Positions 17,124 through 24,109 of a DNA stretch of 32,637 nucleotides are shown in pieces. Location of the stretch: assembly GCA_041655595.1 (NCBI GenBank), contig JBBAFB010000007.1, positions 1 to 32,637 on the forward strand, given 5' to 3'. Both the position numbers and the translations under genes were made by a program. The notes under the pieces are model-generated. The model searched no databases. It worked only from the letters and a program-made list of their open reading frames with translations, and was not told where the DNA came from. This DNA is from JBBAFB01 sp041655595. Its GTDB lineage: Bacteria; Bacillota; DULZ01. Every line of letters begins with the position of its first letter. The stretch's first letter is position 1.

Positions 17124-18290
17124 ATGACTCAAAATCTGGTTGCTTTGACATCATTTATCTTGTTTCCAGCCTTTATTATTTGGCTGTCCGCCAAAATAAG
17201 TCTACTTAAAAAACTTGGTTTGGTTTTAATCTGCTATTTATCAGGCATAATTGTGGGTAATATCGGTATCCTTCCCCCTGATTTTACGGCATATCAGTTG
17301 AATATACAGGATGTAAGTGTTGCCATTGCCCTACCATTACTGCTTTTTTCTCTGGATGTGAAAAGGTGGCTTAAACTATCAAGGTCCAGTCTTGTTTCTA
17401 TGCTGTTAGCTATTGTTGCCATTACTGTAACAGTTTTTATACTGCAGTTTACTCTTTTAGCAGGGGTAGATAAAGGCTGGCAGCTGGGGGGTATGGCCAC
17501 CGCCTTGTATACCGGGGGCACTCCTAATGTAGCTGCTATAAAAACTGCGTTGCAAGTGGATAATGAGACCTATATTCTTTTTAATACCTATGATACAGTT
17601 ATTTCGCTGCTTTACATATTTTTTATGGTTTCTATTGCCAGGGCGTTTTTCCAAAAGATATTCAGACTAAAACCGTACAAGCCCTTGGGGAATCAATCGG
17701 AGGTTGAGGCAACAGATATAAGTGATGAGTCCGTTGAGGTTTATGGAAAACTTCTTAAGCCTGCTATTCTGAAAGGTTTGCTGAAGGCTTTTTTGTTGTC
17801 TGCGGTTATACTGGCCGTAGCCTTTGTAGTGGGGGAGCTGTTTCCGGCTGATTCCGGTACAGCGATAACAATCTTTTTGATCACTACTTTGGGAATTGCA
17901 GCTTCCTTTATTAAAGCAGTGCGTAATATTAAATATACCTTTCAGTTGGGTATGTATATAATTTACATATTTTGTTTTACTGTAGCTTCCATGACTAAAT
18001 TTGATGTGCTGATCCACATTAATTGGACGATTTTCCTGCATGTGACCTTTGCAATTGTGGGCAGTATGATTATTCATGGGTTATTGTGCAAGCTCTTTAA
18101 AATTGATGCTGATACCATGATTATCACCTCCGTTTCAGCAGTTTGTTCGCCTCCTTTTGTGCCTGTGGTGGTAAGCGCTTTGAAAAATCGGGATATTTTA
18201 ATCGGGGGCCTTATAACAGGCATTATTGGCTATGCCATAGGAAATTATTTGGGTATTGGTGTGGCCATGCTTTTTAAAATACTGGGCTAG
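17124..18290 (+). CDS. DUF819 family integral membrane protein
   Basis: The 388-residue product is very hydrophobic with roughly ten to twelve membrane segments. It shows the DUF819 (Bacillus YjcL-like) features: an early SGIIVGNIGILP loop, ALPLLLFSLDVKRW, ATALYTGGTPNVAAI, and a C-terminal half with SVSAVCSPPFVPVVVSAL and GYAIGNYLGIG. The two halves look like an inverted repeat of the kind found in secondary transporters. The substrate is unknown. ATG 17124 follows GGGGAAAG. The gene stands after the rng terminator and 33 bases before a PLP-dependent lyase, suggesting one transcript in which it could move that enzyme's substrate or product. No clear promoter was identified in the 128 bases upstream. 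Confidence 0.85.
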   Translation: MTQNLVALTSFILFPAFIIWLSAKISLLKKLGLVLICYLSGIIVGNIGILPPDFTAYQLNIQDVSVAIALPLLLFSLDVKRWLKLSRSSLVSMLLAIVAITVTVFILQFTLLAGVDKGWQLGGMATALYTGGTPNVAAIKTALQVDNETYILFNTYDTVISLLYIFFMVSIARAFFQKIFRLKPYKPLGNQSEVEATDISDESVEVYGKLLKPAILKGLLKAFLLSAVILAVAFVVGELFPADSGTAITIFLITTLGIAASFIKAVRNIKYTFQLGMYIIYIFCFTVASMTKFDVLIHINWTIFLHVTFAIVGSMIIHGLLCKLFKIDADTMIITSVSAVCSPPFVPVVVSALKNRDILIGGLITGIIGYAIGNYLGIGVAMLFKILG

Positions 18291-18323
18291 TAGCGCCATC
18301 TAATTACGTAGGGGGGATTAATT

Positions 18324-19781
18324 GTGAGTTATAAGATGCCGGAAAGAGGGAGGAGCTATGAAGAAATCCTGGCCTCCTTGGAGGAGTTTGGCCGGGATGA
18401 CCCTGTTTATAAGGAAGGCAAGCTGTGGAGTCTGGTTTATTATCTGGACAAGGAATATACAGAGTTTTTAGAAGCTGCCTACGGAAAATATTTTAGTGCC
18501 AACGGCCTCAATCCGACAGCCTTCAAAAGCCTTAAAAGGTTGGAAAAAGAAATATTAAAATTTACTGCCGGTTTGTTTCATATTGATGAGAATGCTTGCG
18601 GAGTGGTGACCTCGGGGGGTACAGAAAGCTGCTTATTAGCGGTGAAAACTTATCGTGATCTTGGGGCTGCTAAAGGTATTAAAAGACCGGAAATGATTTT
18701 GCCTGAAACTGCTCATGTGGCTTGGGATAAGGGTTCTGAATATTTCCGGGTTAAAGTCCGGAGGGCTTCTCTCGATAAGGATTATAAAGTGGATGTAAAA
18801 GCGGTAGAAAAGCTCATCAATAAAAACACGGTTATGATTCTCGGTTCAGCTCCTGAATACCCCCATGGTATGCTAGATCCCATAGCGGAGCTGGGTAAAG
18901 TGGCAGAAAAGCATCATATTCCTTTACATGTGGATGCCTGTGTAGGGGGTTATCTATTGCCCTTTATGGAGGCAAATGGTATGGATCTGCCTTTGTGGGA
19001 TTTTAGGGTGCCCGGGGTAACCTCAATTTCAGCGGATATACATAAATATGGTTTTGCGGCTAAAGGCGCCTCTTGTATTTTGTACAGAAGTATAGATTAT
19101 TTTAAATACCAGATCTTTGTTAATCAGGATTGGCCGGGCGGGGTTTTTGCGTCACCCGCTCTTTTGGGTACCAGGCCGGGGGGAGCCTATTCCGCCGCTT
19201 GGGCGGGTATTCAAGCTAACGGCATGGAAGGCTACCGGGAATTAGCCGCAAGAACGATGGCAGCTGCAAATAAACTAAAAAAAGGTATTTCGCAAATAGA
19301 AGGTTTGGAGATTATTGGCAACCCGGAAGCAAGCTTATTTTCCTATCGTTCTGTTTCTCCCGAATTAAACATTTTTGCGGTAGGAGATGTGATGGAGGCA
19401 AAGGGTTGGTTTATTGACAGAGTTCAAAGGCCCGATGGGCTTCACGCCATGGTAACTGCCTCCCACGATAAAGTTATCGAACAATATCTAAAGGATCTTA
19501 AGGAGGCGGTAAAAACAGTTTTGGCCCATCCGGAGTTGGGAGAAATCGGTCAGGCCGCCACCTACGGTATGATCTCCCACATACCCCTAAGAGGCTTGGT
19601 CAGAAAACAGGTTGGGGATATGTTTGCCAGCTCTTATCAGTTAAACGCGTCAGAAATAGACCTTTCTGACAGCGAATCCCTATCCCAGGGCACAGATTTA
19701 AAGGATAACGGTACCGGTAAAGTTGGTACCCTACAAAAACTAATCAACTGGTATGTAAAAAGACAAATGCAAAAGCCTTAG
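18324..19781 (+). CDS. PLP-dependent lyase/decarboxylase, sphingosine-1-phosphate-lyase-like
   Basis: A 485-residue fold-type-I PLP enzyme of the group II decarboxylase family. The motif SGGTESCLLAVKTYRD binds the cofactor phosphate, VDACVGGYLLPF carries the PLP-binding Asp, and SADIHKYGFAAKGAS contains the Schiff-base Lys241. Overall it is closest to bacterial sphingosine-1-phosphate lyases such as that of Symbiobacterium; decarboxylation of an amino acid cannot be excluded. There is no obvious N-terminal membrane anchor. Residues about 440-485 form a Ser/Asp-rich linker and a basic C-terminal helix (LQKLINWYVKRQMQKP) not needed for the catalytic core. GTG 18324 follows AGGGGGG. It is likely cotranscribed with the DUF819 gene. 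Confidence 0.82.
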   Translation: MSYKMPERGRSYEEILASLEEFGRDDPVYKEGKLWSLVYYLDKEYTEFLEAAYGKYFSANGLNPTAFKSLKRLEKEILKFTAGLFHIDENACGVVTSGGTESCLLAVKTYRDLGAAKGIKRPEMILPETAHVAWDKGSEYFRVKVRRASLDKDYKVDVKAVEKLINKNTVMILGSAPEYPHGMLDPIAELGKVAEKHHIPLHVDACVGGYLLPFMEANGMDLPLWDFRVPGVTSISADIHKYGFAAKGASCILYRSIDYFKYQIFVNQDWPGGVFASPALLGTRPGGAYSAAWAGIQANGMEGYRELAARTMAAANKLKKGISQIEGLEIIGNPEASLFSYRSVSPELNIFAVGDVMEAKGWFIDRVQRPDGLHAMVTASHDKVIEQYLKDLKEAVKTVLAHPELGEIGQAATYGMISHIPLRGLVRKQVGDMFASSYQLNASEIDLSDSESLSQGTDLKDNGTGKVGTLQKLINWYVKRQMQKP

Positions 19782-19782
19782 G

Positions 19783-19929
19783 GCGGGTTTTTGTTATGCC
19801 CTCTATGTAGCCATGAGTAAAGAGCGATTGGAGGCCCATTCCTTGGAGGCGGTAACGGGGATGATGCTTTTAACAGGGGCTTTTTGGATGCCGTTTTTAT
19901 CTATTAAGGTGGCAGAGCCATTATTATAA
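19783..19929 (+). pseudogene. Possible remnant of an EamA/DMT-type transporter
   Basis: The frame reads without a proper start through GFCYALYVAMSKERLEAHS and VTGMMLLTGAFWMPFLSI before TAA 19927. Two hydrophobic segments joined by a short polar loop resemble the repeated unit of EamA-family permeases. An ATG at 19813 could give a 38-residue peptide, but no ribosome site precedes it. Read as a decayed fragment; coincidence is possible. Confidence 0.3.
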
Positions 19930-19987
19930 TTAAGGCAGGGTAGAAATAGTGTCAAGGCGCATGAGTTATGTCAAAGGACGGGGGGAA

Positions 19988-20539
19988 ATGATGGAGATTA
20001 AGGAACCATGTGGAGGAACTGTTAACAGGACGGGTAAATTCCGCAGCAGCAAGGTGGTTTTAATTTTTTTGATTATCCTGATTTTGCTTCCGGGAACAAG
20101 GATTTTAAGTGACGGGATTTGGTTGGGGGAAAAAGAGGTTCCTGCGGAGGGGGCCAAAACAGTTACCCGGAGGAATTTCAAGGGAGTTAAAGAACTTAAT
20201 TATCTCAAGCATTGGAGTTTGAACTATCTTCCCCAAGGCTATGAGATCGTCAATCGCGAAGCCCATGGTAACTTTGTAATTGTAAATATTTTAGGCAAGC
20301 AAGGTGGCGAAATATTATTTTATTACCAATTAGGGGATTGGCTAGCTGATGTATCAATTAACAATCAAATCCACAAGGTTGATAAGTGCCGGATAATGAA
20401 TACGGAGGCTTACTCCATTAAAGCCATAGTTGGCGAAGCAAATAACGGACTGGCCTGGAATATCTATGGATACACTTTTGAATTATGGGCTAAATTATCA
20501 ATTGATGAGTTGAAAATAATCGCAGAATCCCTATGTTAG
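19988..20539 (+). CDS. Membrane-anchored DUF4367-like protein
   Basis: The product has about 183 residues: a short polar N-terminus, one membrane helix at about 22-39 (VVLIFLIILILLPGTRIL), then an extracytoplasmic domain. The second half resembles DUF4367: LNYLPQGYEIVNREAHGN, then beta strands, an AWNIYGYTFELW strand and a final helix SIDELKIIAESL. DUF4367 domains occur alone or at the C-terminus of anti-sigma-like membrane proteins; no function is established. ATG 19988 follows a GGACGGGGGG stretch; GTG 19949 and ATG 19961 are longer alternatives with weaker sites. It sits just upstream of the rplU promoter and has no clear link to it. Confidence 0.68.
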   Translation: MMEIKEPCGGTVNRTGKFRSSKVVLIFLIILILLPGTRILSDGIWLGEKEVPAEGAKTVTRRNFKGVKELNYLKHWSLNYLPQGYEIVNREAHGNFVIVNILGKQGGEILFYYQLGDWLADVSINNQIHKVDKCRIMNTEAYSIKAIVGEANNGLAWNIYGYTFELWAKLSIDELKIIAESLC

Positions 20540-20544
20540 AGGGC

Positions 20545-20573
20545 TTGACAGTAGTCAGCCCATGTGGTAAATT
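20545..20573 (+). promoter_or_regulatory. Predicted sigma-A promoter of rplU-prp-rpmA
   Basis: A perfect TTGACA (20545-20550) stands 17 bp before TAAATT (20568-20573). Transcription would start near 20580, leaving a leader of about 80 bases before rplU. It is the best-matching -35 box in the window, as expected for a ribosomal protein operon. Confidence 0.65.
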
Positions 20574-20579
20574 TATTTT

Positions 20580-20656
20580 TGGATCGTTTAAAACCGCCTA
20601 ACTAAGGTTTCAAGTGAGCAATCCACCTTAATTAGCGAGTCTTTGCGAGGAGGTGC
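20580..20656 (+). promoter_or_regulatory. Candidate L21 ribosomal-protein leader
   Basis: The transcribed leader of about 80 bases can fold in competing ways: AAACC (20591-20595) with GGTTT (20606-20610), or AGGT (20605-20608) with ACCT (20625-20628). It ends at the ribosome site GAGGAGG (20647-20653). Firmicutes commonly carry an autoregulatory L21 leader at this place. Assigned from position and pairing potential, not from a covariance match. Confidence 0.45.
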
Positions 20657-20659
20657 GTG

Positions 20660-20971
20660 ATGTACGCGATAGTAGAAACAGGAGGGAAGCAGTACAGAGT
20701 CAGTCAGGGTGCCGTATTGCGGGTTGAAAAATTGCCCGTTTCCGAAGGCGAAACCCTAGTGCTGGACAAAGTTCTGTTGATTTCCGATGAAGCCGGAGTA
20801 AAAGTTGGCAACCCCTATGTAGCAGGAGCTAAAGTTACCTTAAAAGTTCAAGAACAGGGCAGGGCCAAAAAAGTTATAGTGTTTAAATACAAACCTAAGA
20901 AAAACTATCGTAAAAAACAAGGGCATCGTCAGCCCTTTACCCAAGTGCTTGTGCAAAGCATCGAGGTCTAA
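20660..20971 (+). CDS. rplU: 50S ribosomal protein L21
   Basis: L21 is a 23S rRNA-binding protein of the large subunit. The product has 103 residues, the usual length, with the conserved start YAIVETGGKQYRVS and the basic C-terminal KYKPKKNYRKKQGHRQPFT. ATG 20660 lies 6 bases after GAGGAGG; the preceding in-frame GTG 20657 is too close. It opens the rplU-prp-rpmA operon in standard order. Confidence 0.97.
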   Translation: MYAIVETGGKQYRVSQGAVLRVEKLPVSEGETLVLDKVLLISDEAGVKVGNPYVAGAKVTLKVQEQGRAKKVIVFKYKPKKNYRKKQGHRQPFTQVLVQSIEV

Positions 20972-20975
20972 AAAG

Positions 20976-21320
20976 ATGGTTTTTGTTGAGTTTTTTGAAG
21001 ACCGGGATGAATTACTGAAAGCTTTTAAGTTTACGGGCCATGCTGGCGCCGCTCCCCACGGGGAGGATTTAGTCTGCAGTGCGATTTCTGTTTTAAGCCA
21101 AACTGCGGTCATAGGTCTTCAATATTATCTTCGCGAAAAACCGAAGCTGGAAATTGCAGCAGGTTTATTAAGTTGTATTTTGCCGGATGGTTTAAATGAG
21201 CTAGAGCAAGAACGATCCCAAACTATCCTAAAAACTATGGAATTAGGGTTGAAAGCCCTTCAGCCCAAGTATGGGAATTATTTTGAACTCCACAGGAGGA
21301 GGTGGACAGAATGTTTGTAA
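20976..21320 (+). CDS. prp: Ribosomal-processing cysteine protease Prp
   Basis: Prp (YsxB) removes the N-terminal extension of ribosomal protein L27, an essential maturation step in Firmicutes. The product has 114 residues. The catalytic pair is visible as H22 in TGHAG and C34 in DLVCSAISVL. ATG 20976 follows GAGG at 20963 and lies 4 bases after the rplU stop. Its last 10 bases overlap the rpmA start, so the enzyme and its substrate are coupled. An in-frame start at 20949 inside rplU is less likely. Confidence 0.93.
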   Translation: MVFVEFFEDRDELLKAFKFTGHAGAAPHGEDLVCSAISVLSQTAVIGLQYYLREKPKLEIAAGLLSCILPDGLNELEQERSQTILKTMELGLKALQPKYGNYFELHRRRWTECL

Positions 21321-21598
21321 TTGATCTACAGCTCTTTGCAACAAAAAAGGGTGGCGGTAGCTCCAGAAACGGAAGGGATAGCGAATCCAAGCGACTGGGG
21401 GTAAAGAGGCATGACGGCCAAACGGTGGTTGCCGGAAATATTTTAGTGCGTCAAAGAGGTACCAAGATTCATCCCGGTGAAAATGTTGGGCTGGGTAGGG
21501 ATCATACCCTATTTGCTTTGGTAGATGGTGTTGTCCGCTATGAAAGAAAGAGTAAGGATAAAAAACAAGTTAGCGTTTATTCCGAGATAGCTATGTAG
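21311..21598 (+). CDS. rpmA: 50S ribosomal protein L27 with Prp-cleaved N-terminus
   Basis: L27 reaches the peptidyl transferase centre. The 95-residue product starts with the extension MFVIDLQLF9, then A10-TKKGGGSS, matching the LQFF/LQLF motif cut by Prp after the Phe; the mature protein would begin at Ala10. SRNGRDSESKRLGVKRHDGQ and KIHPGENVGLGRDHTLFAL are family signatures. ATG 21311 lies 8 bases after AGGAGGAGG. A GTG at 21302 is in frame but overlaps the ribosome site. A terminator follows immediately. Confidence 0.97.
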   Translation: MFVIDLQLFATKKGGGSSRNGRDSESKRLGVKRHDGQTVVAGNILVRQRGTKIHPGENVGLGRDHTLFALVDGVVRYERKSKDKKQVSVYSEIAM

Positions 21599-21601
21599 CT
21601 T

Positions 21602-21626
21602 AAAAACCGCCGTCGGCGGTTTTTTT
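21602..21626 (+). terminator. Terminator after rpmA
   Basis: AAAAACCGCC pairs with GGCGGTTTTT around a 3-base loop and runs into T (to 21626). It begins 4 bases after the rpmA stop, closing the ribosomal operon before spo0B. Confidence 0.9.
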
Positions 21627-21658
21627 CTTTCGGTTTTTCTTTTGTTTTAGGGGGATTT

Positions 21659-21686
21659 TTGCTGCACAAAGAGAATACCTTAATAT
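21659..21686 (+). promoter_or_regulatory. Possible promoter of spo0B-obg
   Basis: TTGCTG (21659-21664) and TAATAT (21681-21686) are 16 bp apart, after the rpmA terminator and 35 bases before spo0B. Both hexamers are imperfect; TATAGT (21684-21689) is an alternative -10. Some promoter is needed here, given the terminator upstream. Confidence 0.35.
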
Positions 21687-21720
21687 AGTAAATAATAGCA
21701 AAAAAAGGGGGTATTATTAA

Positions 21721-22293
21721 TTGGCGGTGCCGGAAAATAAATATGTGGAAGTAGACGAAATGATTAAATTGCTGAGGATACAAAACCACGACATGCTAAA
21801 TAATTTTCAGGTCATCTCGGGATATGTTCAGTTAGGAAATTTGGAGCAGCTATCGTTATATTTGAGAAGTATCACGGATAATTGGAACTCGCAGCGGCAA
21901 TTATTTCGCTGGAAATATCCATCCACCATTTTATTAATACTGAAAACAAAGCTCAGCCTTTACGAAACAGGTATCAAGCTTACTATTAATAATAATACGG
22001 ATTTAAAAGAGATTAGTGTTTTAGAAAAGGATCTGAATGAGTTTTTGTCCAATACACTGGAGCTATTTCATAAAAATGCGGCACAAGAGGAAAGGGAACT
22101 GATTTTAAGGGTTTTTGAAGAAAAGGACTCCTACATATTTGAATTCGGTCCCTGTTTTCACGATAAGGATCAGGTTTTTTGCGAAAACGCTTTGGCAAGA
22201 GTTTTTGAAAGCGTACAGATAGCTGGCTCCCAATGTGGCTTCTCAGATAATTATTTGGCTTGCAGGCTTCCTAAAAAACTTGTTGCCGGCTAA
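21721..22293 (+). CDS. spo0B: Spo0B-like sporulation phosphotransferase
   Basis: Spo0B passes phosphate from Spo0F to Spo0A in the sporulation phosphorelay. The 190-residue product has the SPOB_a helical hairpin at the N-terminus with IQNH23-DMLNNFQVISGYVQLG, where His23 is the phosphorylated residue. It is followed by a degenerate histidine-kinase-like C-terminal domain without a recognisable ATP-binding glycine box. This matches Spo0B rather than a kinase. TTG 21721 follows AAGGGGG. The location between rpmA and obg is identical to Bacillus, where Obg also affects Spo0A activation. Sequence beyond the histidine motif is divergent. Confidence 0.8.
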   Translation: MAVPENKYVEVDEMIKLLRIQNHDMLNNFQVISGYVQLGNLEQLSLYLRSITDNWNSQRQLFRWKYPSTILLILKTKLSLYETGIKLTINNNTDLKEISVLEKDLNEFLSNTLELFHKNAAQEERELILRVFEEKDSYIFEFGPCFHDKDQVFCENALARVFESVQIAGSQCGFSDNYLACRLPKKLVAG

Positions 22294-22353
22294 GCGGAGC
22301 TCCAAAAAAAGGCGGTTCGGTGTTCAAGGGATTTAAAAAATTGAGGTGAAAAC

Positions 22354-23649
22354 ATGTTTTTTGATACAGCAAAAATTTATATTAAGGCAGGAGATGGAGG
22401 CGACGGCTGTGTTTCCTTTCGCCGGGAAAAATATGTACCGGAAGGAGGCCCCAATGGGGGTGATGGAGGCAGAGGCGGCAATATTGTCTTTGTTGTAGAT
22501 GAAGGTTTGCGGACATTAGTAGATTTTAAATACAAAAGGCATTACAAGGCAGAAAGGGGTCAACACGGTCAAGGGAAAAACAGACATGGCAAGGATGGGG
22601 AGGATCTGGTTCTGGTTCTGCCCCCCGGTACCTTGGTTAAGGACGGGGATACGGGGCAAATCCTGGCAGATTTAGTTCTGCCCGGCAGCAAAGCAATCCT
22701 TGCCCGAGGGGGAAGGGGAGGCAGGGGTAACGCACGTTTCCTCAGTAACAGGCAAAAGGCCCCCTTGATGCGAGAAAAAGGAGAGCCGGGAGAAGAAAGA
22801 TGGCTGGAGCTTGAGTTAAAACTCCTGGCTGATGTTGGCTTGCTAGGCTTCCCGAACGCAGGTAAATCCACTTTAATTGCTAGGGTGTCCGCCGCTAAGC
22901 CTAAGATAGCCGATTACCCATTTACAACCTTAACCCCCAATTTAGGGGTTGTCAGCATCGAGGAAGGGCAAAGCTTTGTAATGGCTGATATCCCGGGTTT
23001 AATAGAGGGTGCTCACCAAGGAGTGGGCTTGGGACATGATTTTTTGAAACATCTGGAAAGAACTAAGCTTTTAATTCACTTAGTGGACCTGGGTAATTGG
23101 GAACACGAACCAATCCGCGCCTTTGAGGCAATAAACCAAGAGTTGGCTTTATACAGCCAGGAATTAAGCAACAAGCCACAGCTTGTAGCGGCCAATAAAA
23201 TTGATTTACCTGACGGGCAAAAAAGGTTTGCGGAATTTAAAGCCCAATTACCGCTGGAAACGCTCCTTTTTCCTATTTCCGCGGTAACCGGTGAAGGAAT
23301 AGAATCCTTACTTTATAAAGTGTGGGAAATGCTTTCCGAAATAAGAGAAGCAGAACCGGCAGAAACTGATGAACCCTTTTGGAAAGAAACTGTCTATAAG
23401 CCGGCGAAGGAACGTTTTAGAATTGTCATTGAGGATGGGACATATGTGGTGTCCGGGGACGAACCGGAAAGGCATGTGTTTATGACTGATATGGAAAACG
23501 AAGAAGCAGTTCGCCGTTTGCAGTGGATCTTTCAGAAAATGGGGTTGGATGGGGCTTTGAAAGAGGCCGGGGCGAAGGATGGGGATGAAGTGAAAATAGG
23601 TAATTTAACCTTTGAATTTATAGAGCCATCTAGATTAACGGAAGAGTGA
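22354..23649 (+). CDS. obg: GTPase Obg (ObgE/CgtA)
   Basis: Obg is an essential GTPase in 50S assembly, stress response and sporulation initiation. The product has 431 residues in three domains. The glycine-rich Obg fold is at 1-158 (GDGGDGCVSFRREKYVPEGG, then GGPNGGDGGRGG). The G domain has G165-F-P-N-A-G-K-S-T, DIPGLIEGAHQGVGLG and NKID. The C-terminal OCT domain covers about 345-425 and is typical of Firmicutes. ATG 22354 follows GAGGTGA. All motifs are intact. Confidence 0.97.
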   Translation: MFFDTAKIYIKAGDGGDGCVSFRREKYVPEGGPNGGDGGRGGNIVFVVDEGLRTLVDFKYKRHYKAERGQHGQGKNRHGKDGEDLVLVLPPGTLVKDGDTGQILADLVLPGSKAILARGGRGGRGNARFLSNRQKAPLMREKGEPGEERWLELELKLLADVGLLGFPNAGKSTLIARVSAAKPKIADYPFTTLTPNLGVVSIEEGQSFVMADIPGLIEGAHQGVGLGHDFLKHLERTKLLIHLVDLGNWEHEPIRAFEAINQELALYSQELSNKPQLVAANKIDLPDGQKRFAEFKAQLPLETLLFPISAVTGEGIESLLYKVWEMLSEIREAEPAETDEPFWKETVYKPAKERFRIVIEDGTYVVSGDEPERHVFMTDMENEEAVRRLQWIFQKMGLDGALKEAGAKDGDEVKIGNLTFEFIEPSRLTEE

Positions 23650-23683
23650 CCCCTTTGTGATTGATGACTACCAAGGTAGGATA

Positions 23684-23692
23684 TGTTATAAT
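23684..23692 (+). promoter_or_regulatory. Extended -10 promoter before yhbY
   Basis: TGTTATAAT is a full extended -10 (TG-n-TATAAT). No good -35 box accompanies it, which extended -10 promoters do not need. Transcription from here would begin near 23699, ruling out translation starts upstream for the next gene. It may also drive proBA and the genes after it. Confidence 0.6.
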
Positions 23693-23729
23693 AATTCAAT
23701 ATGACTTTATAGGGGGTGTAAGCTGGACT

Positions 23730-24035
23730 TTGGATAATAATTTAAATTTAATTGGCAAACAAAAAAGATTTCTTAGAGCCTTGGGAACCGGACTCGATCC
23801 CATCATTCAGATAGGAAAAGGGGGAATTTCCGGAAATCTAGTGGTGCAAATAGATGAGGCCTTAGAAGCAAGAGAATTAATCAAGGTAAGGGTGCTGAAT
23901 AATTGCTCGGAAGAACCAAAAAAGCTAGCTAAGTTGTTAGCGGAGGAAACTAATTCAGTTTTGGTGCAGGTAGTAGGTCGAAATTTACTACTGTATCGCC
24001 CTTCCGGCAAAAAAAATATTATTGAATTGCCCTGA
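23730..24035 (+). CDS. yhbY: YhbY/CRS1-type RNA-binding protein
   Basis: YhbY (YqeI) is a small RNA-binding protein associated with the 50S precursor. The chosen TTG 23730 gives 101 residues, close to the family's 96-98. The core LIGKQKRFLRALGTGLDPII, QIGKGGISGNLV and the GxxG-containing CRM fold are complete, ending in VGRNLLLYRPSGK. AGGGGG lies 13 bases upstream, a long spacing. The longer frame from 23661 begins before the predicted promoter's start point and is rejected. proB follows after a short gap. Confidence 0.88.
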   Translation: MDNNLNLIGKQKRFLRALGTGLDPIIQIGKGGISGNLVVQIDEALEARELIKVRVLNNCSEEPKKLAKLLAEETNSVLVQVVGRNLLLYRPSGKKNIIELP

Positions 24036-24109
24036 GAGTAAAGACCCTTGGAACATCTATGGGGATTAATTACCTGCGGGTTTTTAATGGATTTAAAAGG
24101 ATGGGAAAT

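Noticed and set aside
16994..17209. Short open frame before the DUF819 gene
   Set aside because: Runs into the DUF819 gene in another frame, has no ribosome site, and its start overlaps the terminator region.
23661..23729. Longer start of yhbY at 23661
   Set aside because: It would place the translation start before the extended -10 promoter and add residues absent from the family.
24036..24109. T-box leader upstream of proB
   Set aside because: Only about 75 bases are available and no T-box motif or antiterminator was seen; the same applies to leuS.
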